Shown piece after piece: positions 50,116-58,919 of a DNA stretch of 64,000 nucleotides. The translations under genes and the position numbers were made by a program. This DNA is from Streptomyces sp. NBC_01276 (lineage in GTDB: Bacteria; Actinomycetota; Actinomycetes; Streptomycetales; Streptomycetaceae): positions 1,798,001 to 1,862,000 of the forward strand of contig NZ_CP108442.1 in NCBI RefSeq assembly GCF_041435355.1, read 5' to 3'. The notes under the pieces are model-generated. The model saw nothing but the letters and a program-made list of their open reading frames with translations. It was not told the origin of the DNA and did not search any database. The first letter of the stretch is position 1. Each line of letters opens with the position of its first letter.

Positions 50116-50213
50116 CGGGCCGCCTCGGCCGTGCGCTTCATGTGCATCCCCCCATCTTCTCGCGTTTCACCCGTTCAGCCCAACACCGACACGAAGCACG
50201 TAGGGTCGCCGCC

Positions 50214-50885
50214 ATGACCAATGGCGACGAGGTCCGCACGGTACGCGACATCACAGGCGGTGGCCCCGTCCGGCGCGCCGCGCCGGGTACCGGTGGCCTG
50301 ATTCCGTCCCCCCGGGGCCGGCAGCGGGCGGACGCGGTCCGCAACCGCGCCCAGATCCTGGGTGCCGCCGAGCAGTTGTTCACCGAACAGGACCCCCGGA
50401 CGGTGACGATGGACCAGATCGCCAAGGCCGCCGGGGTCGGCCGGGCCACCCTGTACCGCCGGTTCCCCGACCCGCCGTCCGTCGCCGCCGCCCTCCTCGA
50501 CGAACACGAGCGCATCCTGCAGGGCCGCCTGGCCTTCGGCGCGCCGCCGCTCGGACCCGGAGCGCCGCCCGCGGAGCGGCTCGCGGCCTTCTACGCCGCC
50601 GCACTGGAACACCTGGAGCGACACCTGCCACTGGCCCTGGGCATCCGCCCGGGGCCCGACCGTTTCGGCCGCGCCGCCTACCGGCACTGGCGGACGCACG
50701 TACGGAGTCTGCTGGTGGACGCCGGCGCGGCCGATCCCGACGCCGACGTGGACGTGCTGCTCAGCCCGCTCGCGCCGGAGGTCTACCAGTTCCAGCGGCA
50801 CTCCCTCGGCCTGCCGCCCGAACGGATCGCCGAGACCCTCGGCCGGCTGGCCCGCGGGGTACTCCCCGACCGACGAATAGGTTAG
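50214..50885 (+). CDS. TetR family transcriptional regulator
   Basis: A 223-residue TetR repressor with an N-terminal HTH (ILGAAEQLFTEQDPRTVTMDQIAKAAGVGRATLYRRFP, about 45-80) preceded by a disordered 40-residue extension, and a variable ligand domain. ATG at 50214 follows GTAGGG. Its stop codon (50883-50885) overlaps the iron box of the next gene. Target and inducer unknown. Confidence 0.87.
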   Translation: MTNGDEVRTVRDITGGGPVRRAAPGTGGLIPSPRGRQRADAVRNRAQILGAAEQLFTEQDPRTVTMDQIAKAAGVGRATLYRRFPDPPSVAAALLDEHERILQGRLAFGAPPLGPGAPPAERLAAFYAAALEHLERHLPLALGIRPGPDRFGRAAYRHWRTHVRSLLVDAGAADPDADVDVLLSPLAPEVYQFQRHSLGLPPERIAETLGRLARGVLPDRRIG

Positions 50886-50900
50886 GTTAGGCATACCTAA
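50882..50900 (+). promoter_or_regulatory. iron box (DmdR/IdeR operator)
   Basis: TTAGGTTAGGCATACCTAA is a near-perfect 19-bp iron box (consensus TTAGGTTAGGCTCACCTAA), overlapping the TetR stop codon and 27 bp upstream of the DUF2470 start. DmdR1 bound to Fe2+ would repress the downstream gene in iron-replete cells. Confidence 0.9.
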
Positions 50901-50926
50901 CTCGCTCGGATGATGGAGACCTCCGC

Positions 50927-51679
50927 ATGCGCCTGTCCGGTGATCCCGCCACTCCCGCCACGGTCCGGCCCGGCGACGCCGAGCGCGTCCGGTCCGTGCT
51001 GGCCGCGGCCCACTCCATGACCGTGGTCGTCGACGGGGTCCGCCACGAGGTGCGCCACCTCGACGGCTCCGACGTCCTCGGGCGGCTCCACCTGCACCCG
51101 GCCGCGCCCGCCGCCGGGGAGCCGGGCCTCCCGGTCCCCGACGAGCGCCCCGCGATCCGGCTGGAGTTCACCGACGTCGCCCCGACCCCGGCGCGCGACC
51201 GCGTGCGCGCCCGCGTCACCGTCCTGGGCCGCCTCCTCACCCCCTACTCCGGGGGCGGCCACGCCGACGAGGGGGCCGCTCCCGGCGGCAGCACCTGCGT
51301 CGAGTACGGCCGGGCGGTCCTGGAGACCGAGGACGGGACCGCGTACATCGGGCTGGAGGAGCTGGACCGGGCCCGGCCGGACCCGCTGGCCGCGTACGAG
51401 GCCGGCATGCTCACCCACCTGCTCGACGACCACCCCGAGCTCGTCACCCTGCTGCTGCGGCTGGTGCGGCCCGCGCCTTCGGCCGCCGTGGTCCGCGCAC
51501 TGCCGCTCGCCCTGGACCGGTACGGGATCACCCTGCGCCTGGAGGAGCACCACGGGCACCGCGACGTACGGCTGCCGTTCCCCTCCCCCTTGGACGACGT
51601 CGACCAGTCGGGCGCCCAGATCCAGGCCCTCCTCAGCGCGGCCCGGCGGCGTTCGCACCGCAACACCCTGCCGGCCTGA
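50927..51679 (+). CDS. DUF2470-type protein, iron-regulated
   Basis: The 250-residue protein has an N-terminal pyridoxamine-oxidase-like region (VRPGDAERVRSVLAAAHSMTVVVDG) and a C-terminal DUF2470-like segment (DPLAAYEAGMLTHLLDDHPELVTLLLRLV, then LDRYGITLRLE), the family found in heme-related proteins. The immediately upstream iron box strongly suggests a role in iron or heme acquisition or handling. ATG at 50927 is preceded by GGAGACC. Confidence 0.8.
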   Translation: MRLSGDPATPATVRPGDAERVRSVLAAAHSMTVVVDGVRHEVRHLDGSDVLGRLHLHPAAPAAGEPGLPVPDERPAIRLEFTDVAPTPARDRVRARVTVLGRLLTPYSGGGHADEGAAPGGSTCVEYGRAVLETEDGTAYIGLEELDRARPDPLAAYEAGMLTHLLDDHPELVTLLLRLVRPAPSAAVVRALPLALDRYGITLRLEEHHGHRDVRLPFPSPLDDVDQSGAQIQALLSAARRRSHRNTLPA

Positions 51680-51773
51680 GGATCGCCGGAGCTCCGCTGG
51701 ATCCCTCCTGGAGCCCGGGAACCGGGCGTCCGCCTTCCGGAACAGTCTCCGGAACCGGATCGTTGGGGTGTAC

Positions 51774-52694
51774 ATGAAGGCAATCACCTACAGCACCTAC
51801 GGAACTCCGACCCGGTTAGAGCTCGTTGAGGTACCGGAGCCCAAGGTCGGGCCGGGCGAGGTCCTCGTCCGCGTCAAGGCCGCCGGCGTCAACCCCGTCG
51901 ACTGGAAGCTCGCCGCCGGCTTCCTCGGTCACGTCCTCGAAGTCCGCCACCCCGTCATCCCCGGCTGGGACGTCGCGGGAACCGTCGAGGCCGTCGGCCC
52001 CGACACCTACGACTACGCCGTCGGCGACGAGGTCTACGGCTACGTCCGCAAGGAATGGGTGCAGCTCGGCACCTACGCCGAGCTGGTCGCCGCCCCCGTG
52101 CGCACCCTCGCCCCCAAGCCGCGCGGGCTGACCTTCGAACAGGCCGCCGGCCTCCCCCTGGCCGGGCTCACGTCCTACCAGGCCGTCACCCGGGCGGGCG
52201 TCACGGCCGGCCAGACCGTCGTCATCCACTCGGCCGCCGGCGGTGTCGGCTCTCTGGGCGTGCAGATCGCGGTCCACCTCGGCGCCCGCGTCATCGGCAC
52301 GGCGAGCGCCCGCAACCACGACTACCTGCGCTCCCTGGGCGCCGAGCCGGTGCTGTACGGGGACGGGGTGGCCGAGCGGGTCCGGGAGCTGGCACCCGGG
52401 GGCGTCGACGCCGGGCTCGACTTCTACGGCGACGGCGGCGTCGAACTGCTGCAGTCGATCGTCCGGCCGGGCGGCGCGGTGATCTCCGTCGCCGACAACG
52501 ACGCCGACTCCAAGGGCGCCAAGCACATCTGGGCGCGCGCCTCCACGGCCGACCTCACCGCGCTCGCGGAGCTCGCCGACACGGGCACGATCACCGTCAA
52601 GGTGGGACACGTCCTGCCGCTCTCCGACGCCGCCGCGGCGTGGGAACTGAGCGCGACGGGCCAGGCCCGCGGCAAGATCGTCCTCACCGTCTGA
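51774..52694 (+). CDS. NADPH:quinone oxidoreductase (zinc-independent MDR family) with a TTA codon
   Basis: A 306-residue medium-chain dehydrogenase/reductase with the GroES-like domain, PGWDVAGTVEAVG and the nucleotide-binding VVIHSAAGGVGSLGVQIA; no structural or catalytic zinc cysteines, so quinone-oxidoreductase type. The 15th codon (51816-51818) is TTA, normally read in Streptomyces only by the bldA tRNA, so expression may be developmentally limited. ATG 51774 has GGGGTGTAC just upstream; a GTG 6 nt earlier is less likely. Confidence 0.88.
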   Translation: MKAITYSTYGTPTRLELVEVPEPKVGPGEVLVRVKAAGVNPVDWKLAAGFLGHVLEVRHPVIPGWDVAGTVEAVGPDTYDYAVGDEVYGYVRKEWVQLGTYAELVAAPVRTLAPKPRGLTFEQAAGLPLAGLTSYQAVTRAGVTAGQTVVIHSAAGGVGSLGVQIAVHLGARVIGTASARNHDYLRSLGAEPVLYGDGVAERVRELAPGGVDAGLDFYGDGGVELLQSIVRPGGAVISVADNDADSKGAKHIWARASTADLTALAELADTGTITVKVGHVLPLSDAAAAWELSATGQARGKIVLTV

Positions 52695-52713
52695 GTACGG
52701 GGGAACGCCCGCG

Positions 52714-52774
52714 GGGCGGCCGGAGTTGCGCACTCCGGCCGCCCGCGCGCCACCTCCCGGACCACCCGGGAGGT
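52714..52774. terminator. two tandem hairpins between convergent genes
   Basis: First stem: 52714-52726 with 52732-52744, 13 perfect bp. Second: 52752-52760 with 52766-52774, 9 bp. They lie between the quinone oxidoreductase and the convergent sulfonate operon. Confidence 0.75.
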
Positions 52775-52778
52775 CCGC

Positions 52779-54113
52779 TCACCCGGTCGGCCGGGTGTGA
52801 CGGTTGGCGGGACGCGGCAGGCCGTAGTTCTCCCGGAGCGTGGCGCCGGTGTACTCGGTCCGGAAGAGGCCCCGGCGCTGGAGGACCGGCACGACGTGGT
52901 CGACGAAGTCGGTGAGGCCGGTGGGCAGGACGGGCGCCATGATGTTGAAGCCGTCGGCGGCGCCGTGCGTGAACCACTCCTCCAGCTGGTCGGCGATCTG
53001 CTCGGGGGTGCCGGCGAACACGCGGTGACCGCGCCCGGCCCCGAGGCGGGCGATCAGCTCGCGCAGGGTGAGCCCGTCCCGGCGGGCCAGTTCGGCGACG
53101 AGCGTGAAGCGGCTCTTGTTGCCGTTGATGTCCCGCTCCTCGGGGAGTGCGGGCAGCGGGCCGTCGAGGTCGGCCCCGGTGAGGTCGACGCCGAGCATGC
53201 CGGAGAGCTGCGCGAGACCGTACTCGGGCACCTGGAGTTCGGTGAGCTCCCGCTCCAGGGCCTTCGCCTCGGCCTCCGTGGAGCCGATGACGGGGGCGAT
53301 GCCGGGCAGGACGAGGAGGTCGTCCTCGGCGCGGCCGTAGCGGGCCAGGCGCGACTTGAGGTCCTTGTAGAAGGTCTGGCCGTCGGCGAGGGTCTGCTGG
53401 GCGGTGAAGACGGCCTCCGCGTATCGGGCGGCGAACTCCTTGCCGTCCTCGGAGGAGCCCGCCTGGACGAGGAGCGGGTAACCCTGGGGCGAGCGGGGGA
53501 CGTTGAGCGGTCCGGCGACACCGAAGTACTCGCCGCGGTGGGCGGCGGGGTGCAGCTTGTCGGTGTCGGCGTAGACGCCGCCCTCCTTGTCGAGGACGAT
53601 CGCGTCGTCCTCCCAGCTGTCCCAGAGCTTGGTGGCCACGTCGAGGAACTCGCGGGCGCGGTCGTAGCGGAGGCCGTGCTCCAGGTGTTCGTCGCGGTTG
53701 AAGTTGCGGGCCTCGTCGACGGTGCCGGAGGTGACGATGTTCCAGCCGGCGCGGCCGTTGCTGATGTGGTCGAGGGAGGCGAACTTCCGGGCGGTGTGGA
53801 AGGGCTCGTTGAAGGTGGTGGAGACGGTCGCGATGAGCCCGATGTGCTCGGTGACGGCGGCGATCGCGGAGAGCAGGGTCAGCGGCTCGAAGCCGCCCAG
53901 GGCGTTGTGGCGGGCCTTGCCCCACAGGGCGAGGCCGTCGGCGAAGAAGATCGAGTCGAGGCGGCCGCGTTCGGCGGTGCGGGCCAGTTCCTGGAAGTAG
54001 CGCAGGTCGGTGACACGCTCGGGGCTGGCGTCCGGGTGGCGCCAGGCGGCGTCGTGGTGGCCGGCGTTCATCAGGAAGGCGTTGAGGTGGAGGGTGCGGC
54101 GGGGTGCGGGCAT
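52779..54113 (-). CDS. FMN-dependent monooxygenase, NtaA/SnaA/DszA type
   Basis: A 444-residue flavin monooxygenase of the NtaA/SnaA/DszA/DmoA family (luciferase-like barrel): HLNAFLMNAGHHDAAWR, FFADGLALWG, STTFNEPFHTARKFASLDHISNGRAGWNIVTS, QAGSSEDGKEFAARYAEAVF and the C-terminal FNIMAPVLPTGLTDFVDHVVPVLQRRGLFR. It uses FMNH2 from a reductase such as the SsuE-like gene in the same operon to split C-S or C-N bonds. Context suggests a sulfur compound; the exact substrate is unknown. It is the last gene of the operon, separated from the permease by 255 bp with tandem repeats. Confidence 0.88.
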   Translation of the reverse strand: MPAPRRTLHLNAFLMNAGHHDAAWRHPDASPERVTDLRYFQELARTAERGRLDSIFFADGLALWGKARHNALGGFEPLTLLSAIAAVTEHIGLIATVSTTFNEPFHTARKFASLDHISNGRAGWNIVTSGTVDEARNFNRDEHLEHGLRYDRAREFLDVATKLWDSWEDDAIVLDKEGGVYADTDKLHPAAHRGEYFGVAGPLNVPRSPQGYPLLVQAGSSEDGKEFAARYAEAVFTAQQTLADGQTFYKDLKSRLARYGRAEDDLLVLPGIAPVIGSTEAEAKALERELTELQVPEYGLAQLSGMLGVDLTGADLDGPLPALPEERDINGNKSRFTLVAELARRDGLTLRELIARLGAGRGHRVFAGTPEQIADQLEEWFTHGAADGFNIMAPVLPTGLTDFVDHVVPVLQRRGLFRTEYTGATLRENYGLPRPANRHTRPTG

Positions 54114-54186
54114 GTCTGTTCCCTGTCGGTGGACGCGGATGCGGTGCGCTCCGCGGGTGGTGGGTGTCGCGGGCCCGGGGGCGACG

Positions 54187-54321
54187 GGCCGGGGCCGGTG
54201 GGCCGGAGGCTGGGGCCCGGTGGGCCGGAGGCCGGTGGGCCGGAGGCAGGGGCCCGGTGGGCCAGAGGCCGGTGGGCCAGAGACAGGGGCCCCGTGGGCC
54301 GGAGGCCGGTGGGCCGGTGGC
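54187..54321. repeat. 37-bp G-rich tandem repeats
   Basis: A 37-bp unit recurs at 54212-54248, 54249-54285 and 54286-54321 with a partial unit before (54187-54211). Each unit itself contains two copies of a GGTGGGCCGGAGGC-like 14-mer. The plus strand is extremely G-rich with runs of G2-G4. It lies between the ABC permease and monooxygenase genes, in what would be the leader or spacer of the minus-strand transcript. Confidence 0.85.
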
Positions 54322-54368
54322 GGGTGGAGGGGCCTGGGCGGAGGGGGCTCGTGGAGGGGGCGGGCGCT

Positions 54369-55364
54369 TCAGGCCGCGGGGACACGCCAGAGGCTGAGGC
54401 GGCGTTCGATCGCGACCAGGACCTGGTTGAAGGCGACGCCGATCGCGGAGATCGTCACGATCCCCGCGTACATCTGCGGGATCGCGAAGTTGAACTGCGA
54501 GGCGTTGATCAGGTAGCCGAGTCCCGCCTTCGCGCCGATCATCTCGGCGGCCACGAGGACGAGGATCGAGACCGCGCCCGCCAGCCGGATGCCGGTGAAG
54601 ATCACCGGGACGGCGGACGGCAGGATCACCTTCTGGAAGAGCCGGGGCGTGGACAGGTCCATCGAGCGGGCCAGCCGGACCAGGGTGGGGTCGGCGTTGC
54701 CGACGGCGCTGATGGTGTTCAGCAGGATCGGCCACACGCAGGCGTAGACGACGATCGACACCTTCGAGGTCTCCCCGATGCCGAGGAGCAGTACGAAGAC
54801 GGGCAGCAGCGCGAGGGCGGCGGTGTTGCGGAAGAGTTCGAGCAGGGGGCCGAGGAAGGCCGCGACCGGCCGGTACCAGCCGATCAGCAGGCCCGACGGG
54901 ACGGCGACCGCAACCGCGATGGCGAAGCCGCCGAAGGAGCGGGTGAGGCTGGCCCGGGTGTGCTCGCCGAGTTGCCCGTCGCCGAGCAGGTCCCACCAGG
55001 CGCGGGCCACCTCGCTGGCCGGTGGCAGGAAGGTGGCGTCGACCAGTCCGGCCCGGGGCGCCGCCTCCCATACGGCGAGCAGGAGCAGGACCGCGGCCGA
55101 GCGCAGCAGGCCGGCCCTCAGCCACCGGAGCACCGCCCCGGCCCGGCGCAGAGCGGGGGCCGGCGGGCGCGGGACGCGCGGGGTCTCGGGGCGCGGTGCG
55201 GCGCCGGCGGTCCCGTCGGCGGGCGCGGGGGCCGGAGCCGCTGCCGGGGCCGCCGGGGCGGGCTCCACGGCGGACGCGGCTGCCGGGGCCGGCTCCACGG
55301 CAGGTGCCGGGGCCGGGGCGGGTTCCACGGCGGCGGGCTGTGCCTGGCGGGTGTCGGTGCTCAT
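54369..55364 (-). CDS. sulfonate/taurine-type ABC transporter permease (SsuC/TauC)
   Basis: A 331-residue BPD permease with five or six membrane segments in its C-terminal 250 residues and the coupling motif LARSMDLSTPRLFQKVILPSAVP. The first ~70 residues are a Pro/Ala repeat (VEPAPA-like units), unusual for SsuC and probably a disordered cytoplasmic tail. It overlaps the ATPase gene by 4 bp. Confidence 0.9.
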   Translation of the reverse strand: MSTDTRQAQPAAVEPAPAPAPAVEPAPAAASAVEPAPAAPAAAPAPAPADGTAGAAPRPETPRVPRPPAPALRRAGAVLRWLRAGLLRSAAVLLLLAVWEAAPRAGLVDATFLPPASEVARAWWDLLGDGQLGEHTRASLTRSFGGFAIAVAVAVPSGLLIGWYRPVAAFLGPLLELFRNTAALALLPVFVLLLGIGETSKVSIVVYACVWPILLNTISAVGNADPTLVRLARSMDLSTPRLFQKVILPSAVPVIFTGIRLAGAVSILVLVAAEMIGAKAGLGYLINASQFNFAIPQMYAGIVTISAIGVAFNQVLVAIERRLSLWRVPAA

Positions 55365-56182
55365 GCGGCGGCCTCTTCCTTCTCCAGTCGCTGGGCGCGG
55401 GCCACCTCGTCGTGGAGCAGGGTCCAGATCTCGTGGCGGTAGCGGGCGAACTCCGGGCTGGAGCGCAGGTCCTCGCCCGTGGCTCCGGCGGCCCGGTCGC
55501 CGAAGGAGACCGGGACGACCTCCTTGACCCTGCCCGGCCGGGAGGTGATGACGGCCACCTTCTGGCCGAGGTACACGGCCTCCTCGATGCCGTGCGTGAT
55601 GAAGACGACGGTCTTGCCGGTGCGCTGCCAGATGCGGCGCAGTTCGTCCTGGAGGGACTCGCGGGTCTGCGCGTCGAGGGCGGCGAACGGCTCGTCCATC
55701 AGCAGCACGTCCGGGTCGTAGGCCAGCGAGCGCGCGATCGCGACCCGCTGGCGCATGCCGCCGGAGAGCTCGTGCGGGTGGCGGTCCTCGAATCCGGTGA
55801 GGCCGACCAGGTCCAGGAACTCGCGCGCCCTCGCGGCCCGTTGCCGTCGGGGGACGCCCGTGGCCTCCAGGCCGAACTCGACGTTGCCCAGCGCGGTGCG
55901 CCAGGGCAGCAGGGCGTACTGCTGGAAGACGATGCCCCGGTCCAGACCCGGGCCGGTGACCGGTTCGCCGTCGAGCAGGATCCGGCCCGCGGTGGGGCGG
56001 GTGAGGCCGCCGAGGAGGTCCAGGAGGGTGGACTTGCCGCAGCCGCTGGGGCCGACCACGACCACGAACTCCCCCGCGCCGATCTCCAGGTCGATCCCGT
56101 CGAGAGCCGTGAACTCCTCTTTCCTTTTCTTGTCCTTGGTGGGGAAGGTCTTGGTGACGGACTCGAACACGATCTTCGCCAT
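55361..56182 (-). CDS. sulfonate/taurine-type ABC transporter ATP-binding protein (SsuB/TauB)
   Basis: A 273-residue ATPase with Walker A GPSGCGKST, Q-loop VFQQYALLPWRT, signature LSGGM, Walker B VLLMDEPFAALD and FITHGIEEA. It energises the SsuC permease. It sits 8 nt after the binding-protein gene. Confidence 0.92.
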   Translation of the reverse strand: MAKIVFESVTKTFPTKDKKRKEEFTALDGIDLEIGAGEFVVVVGPSGCGKSTLLDLLGGLTRPTAGRILLDGEPVTGPGLDRGIVFQQYALLPWRTALGNVEFGLEATGVPRRQRAARAREFLDLVGLTGFEDRHPHELSGGMRQRVAIARSLAYDPDVLLMDEPFAALDAQTRESLQDELRRIWQRTGKTVVFITHGIEEAVYLGQKVAVITSRPGRVKEVVPVSFGDRAAGATGEDLRSSPEFARYRHEIWTLLHDEVARAQRLEKEEAAA

Positions 56183-56190
56183 GATGGCCG

Positions 56191-57246
56191 TCAGCCCTTC
56201 CCGTTGCCGTTGAACTCGTTGGTGAACAGGTCCGCGGCGCGCAGCCGGCCCTTCTTGACCTCGCCGCGCTCGGCGAGCCAGTCGATCCAGAGCTGGAACT
56301 CCTTCTCCTCGATCCGGCCCGCGGGCGCGGCGACCCCGTACGAGCGCCAGTACTTCAGAATCGAGGTGTCCTCGTTGCGGCCGCGCTTGCGGACGATCTC
56401 CGTCATCCGGGCGATGACCTCCTCGCGGGGTGTGGTGCGGGACCAGTCGATGGCCTTGCCCACGCCCGTCACGAAGGTCCGTACGGTGTCCGGGTTCTCC
56501 TTGATGAAGCGCTCGGTCATCACGTACGTGCCGCCGCTGAAGGCGCCCAGCAGGTCGAAGTCGCTGAACAGCGGGCGGATGCCGCCGGCCGCGACGGCCT
56601 TGTCGCGCAGCACCCCGCTGAGGACGCCGACCTCGATCTGTTTCTGCCTCAGGGACTGTTCGGTGTTGACGGGCGGGACGACCAGGGCCTCGACCTTGTC
56701 GGACTCGGCGCGCGAGAGGCCGCCCCGGCTCAGGTAGATGTCGAGGAGGGCTTGCGCGTGGGCACCCAGGGTGTTCATCCCGACCTTCTTGCCGATCAGG
56801 TCGCGGGGGGAACGGATGGGGCTGTCCTCCAGGACGTAGTAGCCCAGGTTCGTCTCCTTGTCGGAGCCGTAGTACGAGATCACGGCCTTCACCGGGGCCT
56901 TGCCCGCGACGAGTTTGACGACCGCGCCATTGAACGCGCCGCCGAAGTGGGTCTGTCCGGTCGCGGCGGACTGGATGTCCTGCGGGCCGCTGATCGTGTT
57001 GCCCACCCAGTCCAGGGTGAGGCCGCCGAGGAAGCCGAGGTCGGCGGCGAGTTCGGGAAGGGTGACGGCGCCGACCGCGCCCTGGTACTTCAGGGCGGTG
57101 ATCTGCTTGCCGGGTGCGCCGGCGGATCCGGAGGCGGGCCCGCCGGTCGCGGTGGCCGTGCCGCAGCTCACCGCGGCCGCCGAGATGCCGAGCAGGGTGA
57201 GGAACTGGCGCCGGGAGCGGGTGGTCGGGGTGGGGGCTGCGGGCAT
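56191..57246 (-). CDS. Tat-exported sulfonate/taurine-binding lipoprotein (SsuA/TauA type)
   Basis: The 351-residue protein has a twin-arginine signal RSRRQFLTLLG followed by a lipobox (AVSC, Cys about 29), so it is exported folded by Tat and lipid-anchored. The body is the NrtA/SsuA-type two-lobe binding fold (SIR-SPRDLIGKKVGMNT, AHAQALLDIYL). It delivers sulfonates or related compounds to SsuBC. Confidence 0.9.
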   Translation of the reverse strand: MPAAPTPTTRSRRQFLTLLGISAAAVSCGTATATGGPASGSAGAPGKQITALKYQGAVGAVTLPELAADLGFLGGLTLDWVGNTISGPQDIQSAATGQTHFGGAFNGAVVKLVAGKAPVKAVISYYGSDKETNLGYYVLEDSPIRSPRDLIGKKVGMNTLGAHAQALLDIYLSRGGLSRAESDKVEALVVPPVNTEQSLRQKQIEVGVLSGVLRDKAVAAGGIRPLFSDFDLLGAFSGGTYVMTERFIKENPDTVRTFVTGVGKAIDWSRTTPREEVIARMTEIVRKRGRNEDTSILKYWRSYGVAAPAGRIEEKEFQLWIDWLAERGEVKKGRLRAADLFTNEFNGNGKG

Positions 57247-57290
57247 GGCGGATCCTTGTCGCTGGCTGCGGGGTGGTCGGGGGCTCGGGG

Positions 57291-57848
57291 TCAGGGGGCC
57301 GGGCTGAGGGCGGCGGCCCGGGAGGCGCTCAGGGCGTCGGAGAACTCGTCGACGGCCTGGAAGAGGTCCAGTTCGGCCTCGGGGCGCAGCCGGTCGGGAC
57401 CGGCCCCGCGCTCGACGGAGGAGTCAAGGACGAACCGGCCGGCGGTCACGTGCCGGGCTCCGAGGGCGGCGAGGACCGGGCGCAGGGCGTAGTCGATGCT
57501 CAGGACGTGGGCGAGGCTGCCGCCGGTGGCGAGCGGAAGAACCGTTTTGCCGGCCAGGCCGTCCTGCGGGAGCAGGTCGAGGAAGGCCTTGAGCAGGCCC
57601 GTGTACGAGGCCTTGTAGACCGGGGTCGCGATGACCAGGCCGTCGGCTTCGGCGACGGCTTCGAGCGCCCGGCGGATCTCCGGCTCGCCGCGGCGGGCGG
57701 CGAGGAGGTCGGCGGCGGGCAGGTCGCGTACGGCGAGGTGGGCGGTCTCGAACCCGGAGTGGGAGAGCCGGCGCAGCACGTGGTCGGCGACGACGGCGGT
57801 GCGGGAGTGGGTGGAGGGGCTGCCGGTGAGGGCGAGCAGCTTGGGCAC
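57291..57848 (-). CDS. NADPH-dependent FMN reductase (SsuE/MsuE type)
   Basis: A 185-residue flavodoxin-like FMN reductase with LALTGSPSTHSRT and VIATPVYKASYTGLLKAFLDLLP. It supplies FMNH2 to the monooxygenase of the operon. GTG at 57848 follows GAGGAG; the frame upstream belongs to the dioxygenase gene and is non-coding. Gaps to neighbours are 44 and 53 nt. Confidence 0.92.
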   Translation of the reverse strand: MPKLLALTGSPSTHSRTAVVADHVLRRLSHSGFETAHLAVRDLPAADLLAARRGEPEIRRALEAVAEADGLVIATPVYKASYTGLLKAFLDLLPQDGLAGKTVLPLATGGSLAHVLSIDYALRPVLAALGARHVTAGRFVLDSSVERGAGPDRLRPEAELDLFQAVDEFSDALSASRAAALSPAP

Positions 57849-57901
57849 GGGGGCTCCTCGGGCGGAGGGCGGGCCGGGCGACGGCCCGGAGGGGGCGGGG
57901 A

Positions 57902-58873
57902 TCAGGCGGAGGCGGGTGCCCCGGAGGCGTCGGCGTCGCCGGACGCGCCGGAGGGGATGCCGAAGGAGGGGGCCGGGACGGTCTCGGGGCTGATCAGGCG
58001 GGAAGGCACCCCGTCGGGGCCGACCGGGACGTCGCCGTCGACGGTGACGCGGCGCAGGGTGCGCTCGTGGTCGTCGGAGTCGTCCACGCCGTAGTGCTGG
58101 GTGGCGCGGTTGTCCCAGATCGCGACGTCGCCGGCCCGCCACTGCCAGCGGACGGTGTTCTCGGGGCTCTCGATGTGGGCCTGGAAGAGGTCCAGGAGGG
58201 TACGGGAGTCGCGGCCGGTGAGGCCGTTGACGCGCTGGACGAAGTTGCCGAGGAGCAGGGTGCGCTCGCCGGTCTCGGGGTGGACGCGCACCACCGGGTG
58301 CTCGGTGAGGAACTTCGTCGAGGTGAAGATCTCGCGGTACTGGGCGAGTGCCTCGGGCAGGGCGTCGGGCTTCAGGGCGGCGTAGTCGTACTCGTTGGAG
58401 TGGACGGCCCGCAGGGAGTCGGCGAGGACGCGGAGCGGCTCGGGGAGGTGGGTGTAGGCGGTGGCGGTGTTGGCCCAGAGGGTGTTGCCGCCGTACGGGG
58501 GGATGGTGACGGCGCGGAGGATGGAGAAGGCGGGATAGGCGGGGACGAAGGTGACGTCGGTGTGCCACTGGTTCGCGCGGGCGCCGTGGTGGGAGTCGAT
58601 GCCGAGGGCGTAACGGCCGTCGGCGGAGGGGACGGTGGGGTGGGCGACCGGCGTGCCGAGCAACTGGGCGAAGGCCTCGTGGCCGGCCTCGTCGAGGTGG
58701 TCCTGGCCGCGGAAGAAGACGACCTTGTGGGCGAGGAGGGCGGTGCGGATCTCGGCGACGGCCGCGGGGGCGAGGTCCCCGCCGAGCCGTACGCCGCCGA
58801 TCTCGGCTCCGATGCGGCCGCCGATCCTGGTGACGGTGGTGGTGGCGGTGGTGGTGGCGGTGAGCGTGGTCAC
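57902..58873 (-). CDS. TauD-family 2-oxoglutarate-dependent (alkyl-/taurine sulfonate) dioxygenase
   Basis: The 323-residue enzyme has the Fe(II) ligands HxD in WHTDVTF and the distal His in [10 protein letters not shown], with 2-oxoglutarate-binding Arg downstream in [12 protein letters not shown]. TauD-type enzymes hydroxylate the carbon next to the sulfonate or sulfate group, releasing sulfite (or sulfate for alkylsulfatases). GTG 58873 follows AGGAG. A Thr-rich start ([16 protein letters not shown]) is unusual. First structural gene of the operon. Confidence 0.9.
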   Translation of the reverse strand: MTTLTATTTATTTVTRIGGRIGAEIGGVRLGGDLAPAAVAEIRTALLAHKVVFFRGQDHLDEAGHEAFAQLLGTPVAHPTVPSADGRYALGIDSHHGARANQWHTDVTFVPAYPAFSILRAVTIPPYGGNTLWANTATAYTHLPEPLRVLADSLRAVHSNEYDYAALKPDALPEALAQYREIFTSTKFLTEHPVVRVHPETGERTLLLGNFVQRVNGLTGRDSRTLLDLFQAHIESPENTVRWQWRAGDVAIWDNRATQHYGVDDSDDHERTLRRVTVDGDVPVGPDGVPSRLISPETVPAPSFGIPSGASGDADASGAPASA

Positions 58874-58906
58874 GGGAACTCCTGGGGTGGTTGGTGGTGG
58901 GTTTAT

Positions 58907-58919
58907 TTCCGCTGCGGAA
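58907..58919. promoter_or_regulatory. inverted repeat TTCCGC-T-GCGGAA
   Basis: A perfect 6-bp inverted repeat with a 1-nt centre, about 34 bp upstream of the dioxygenase start and in an AT-rich patch (ATTTCCGCTGCGGAAGAAAT). Position fits an operator of the sulfur operon; the regulator is unknown. Confidence 0.45.
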
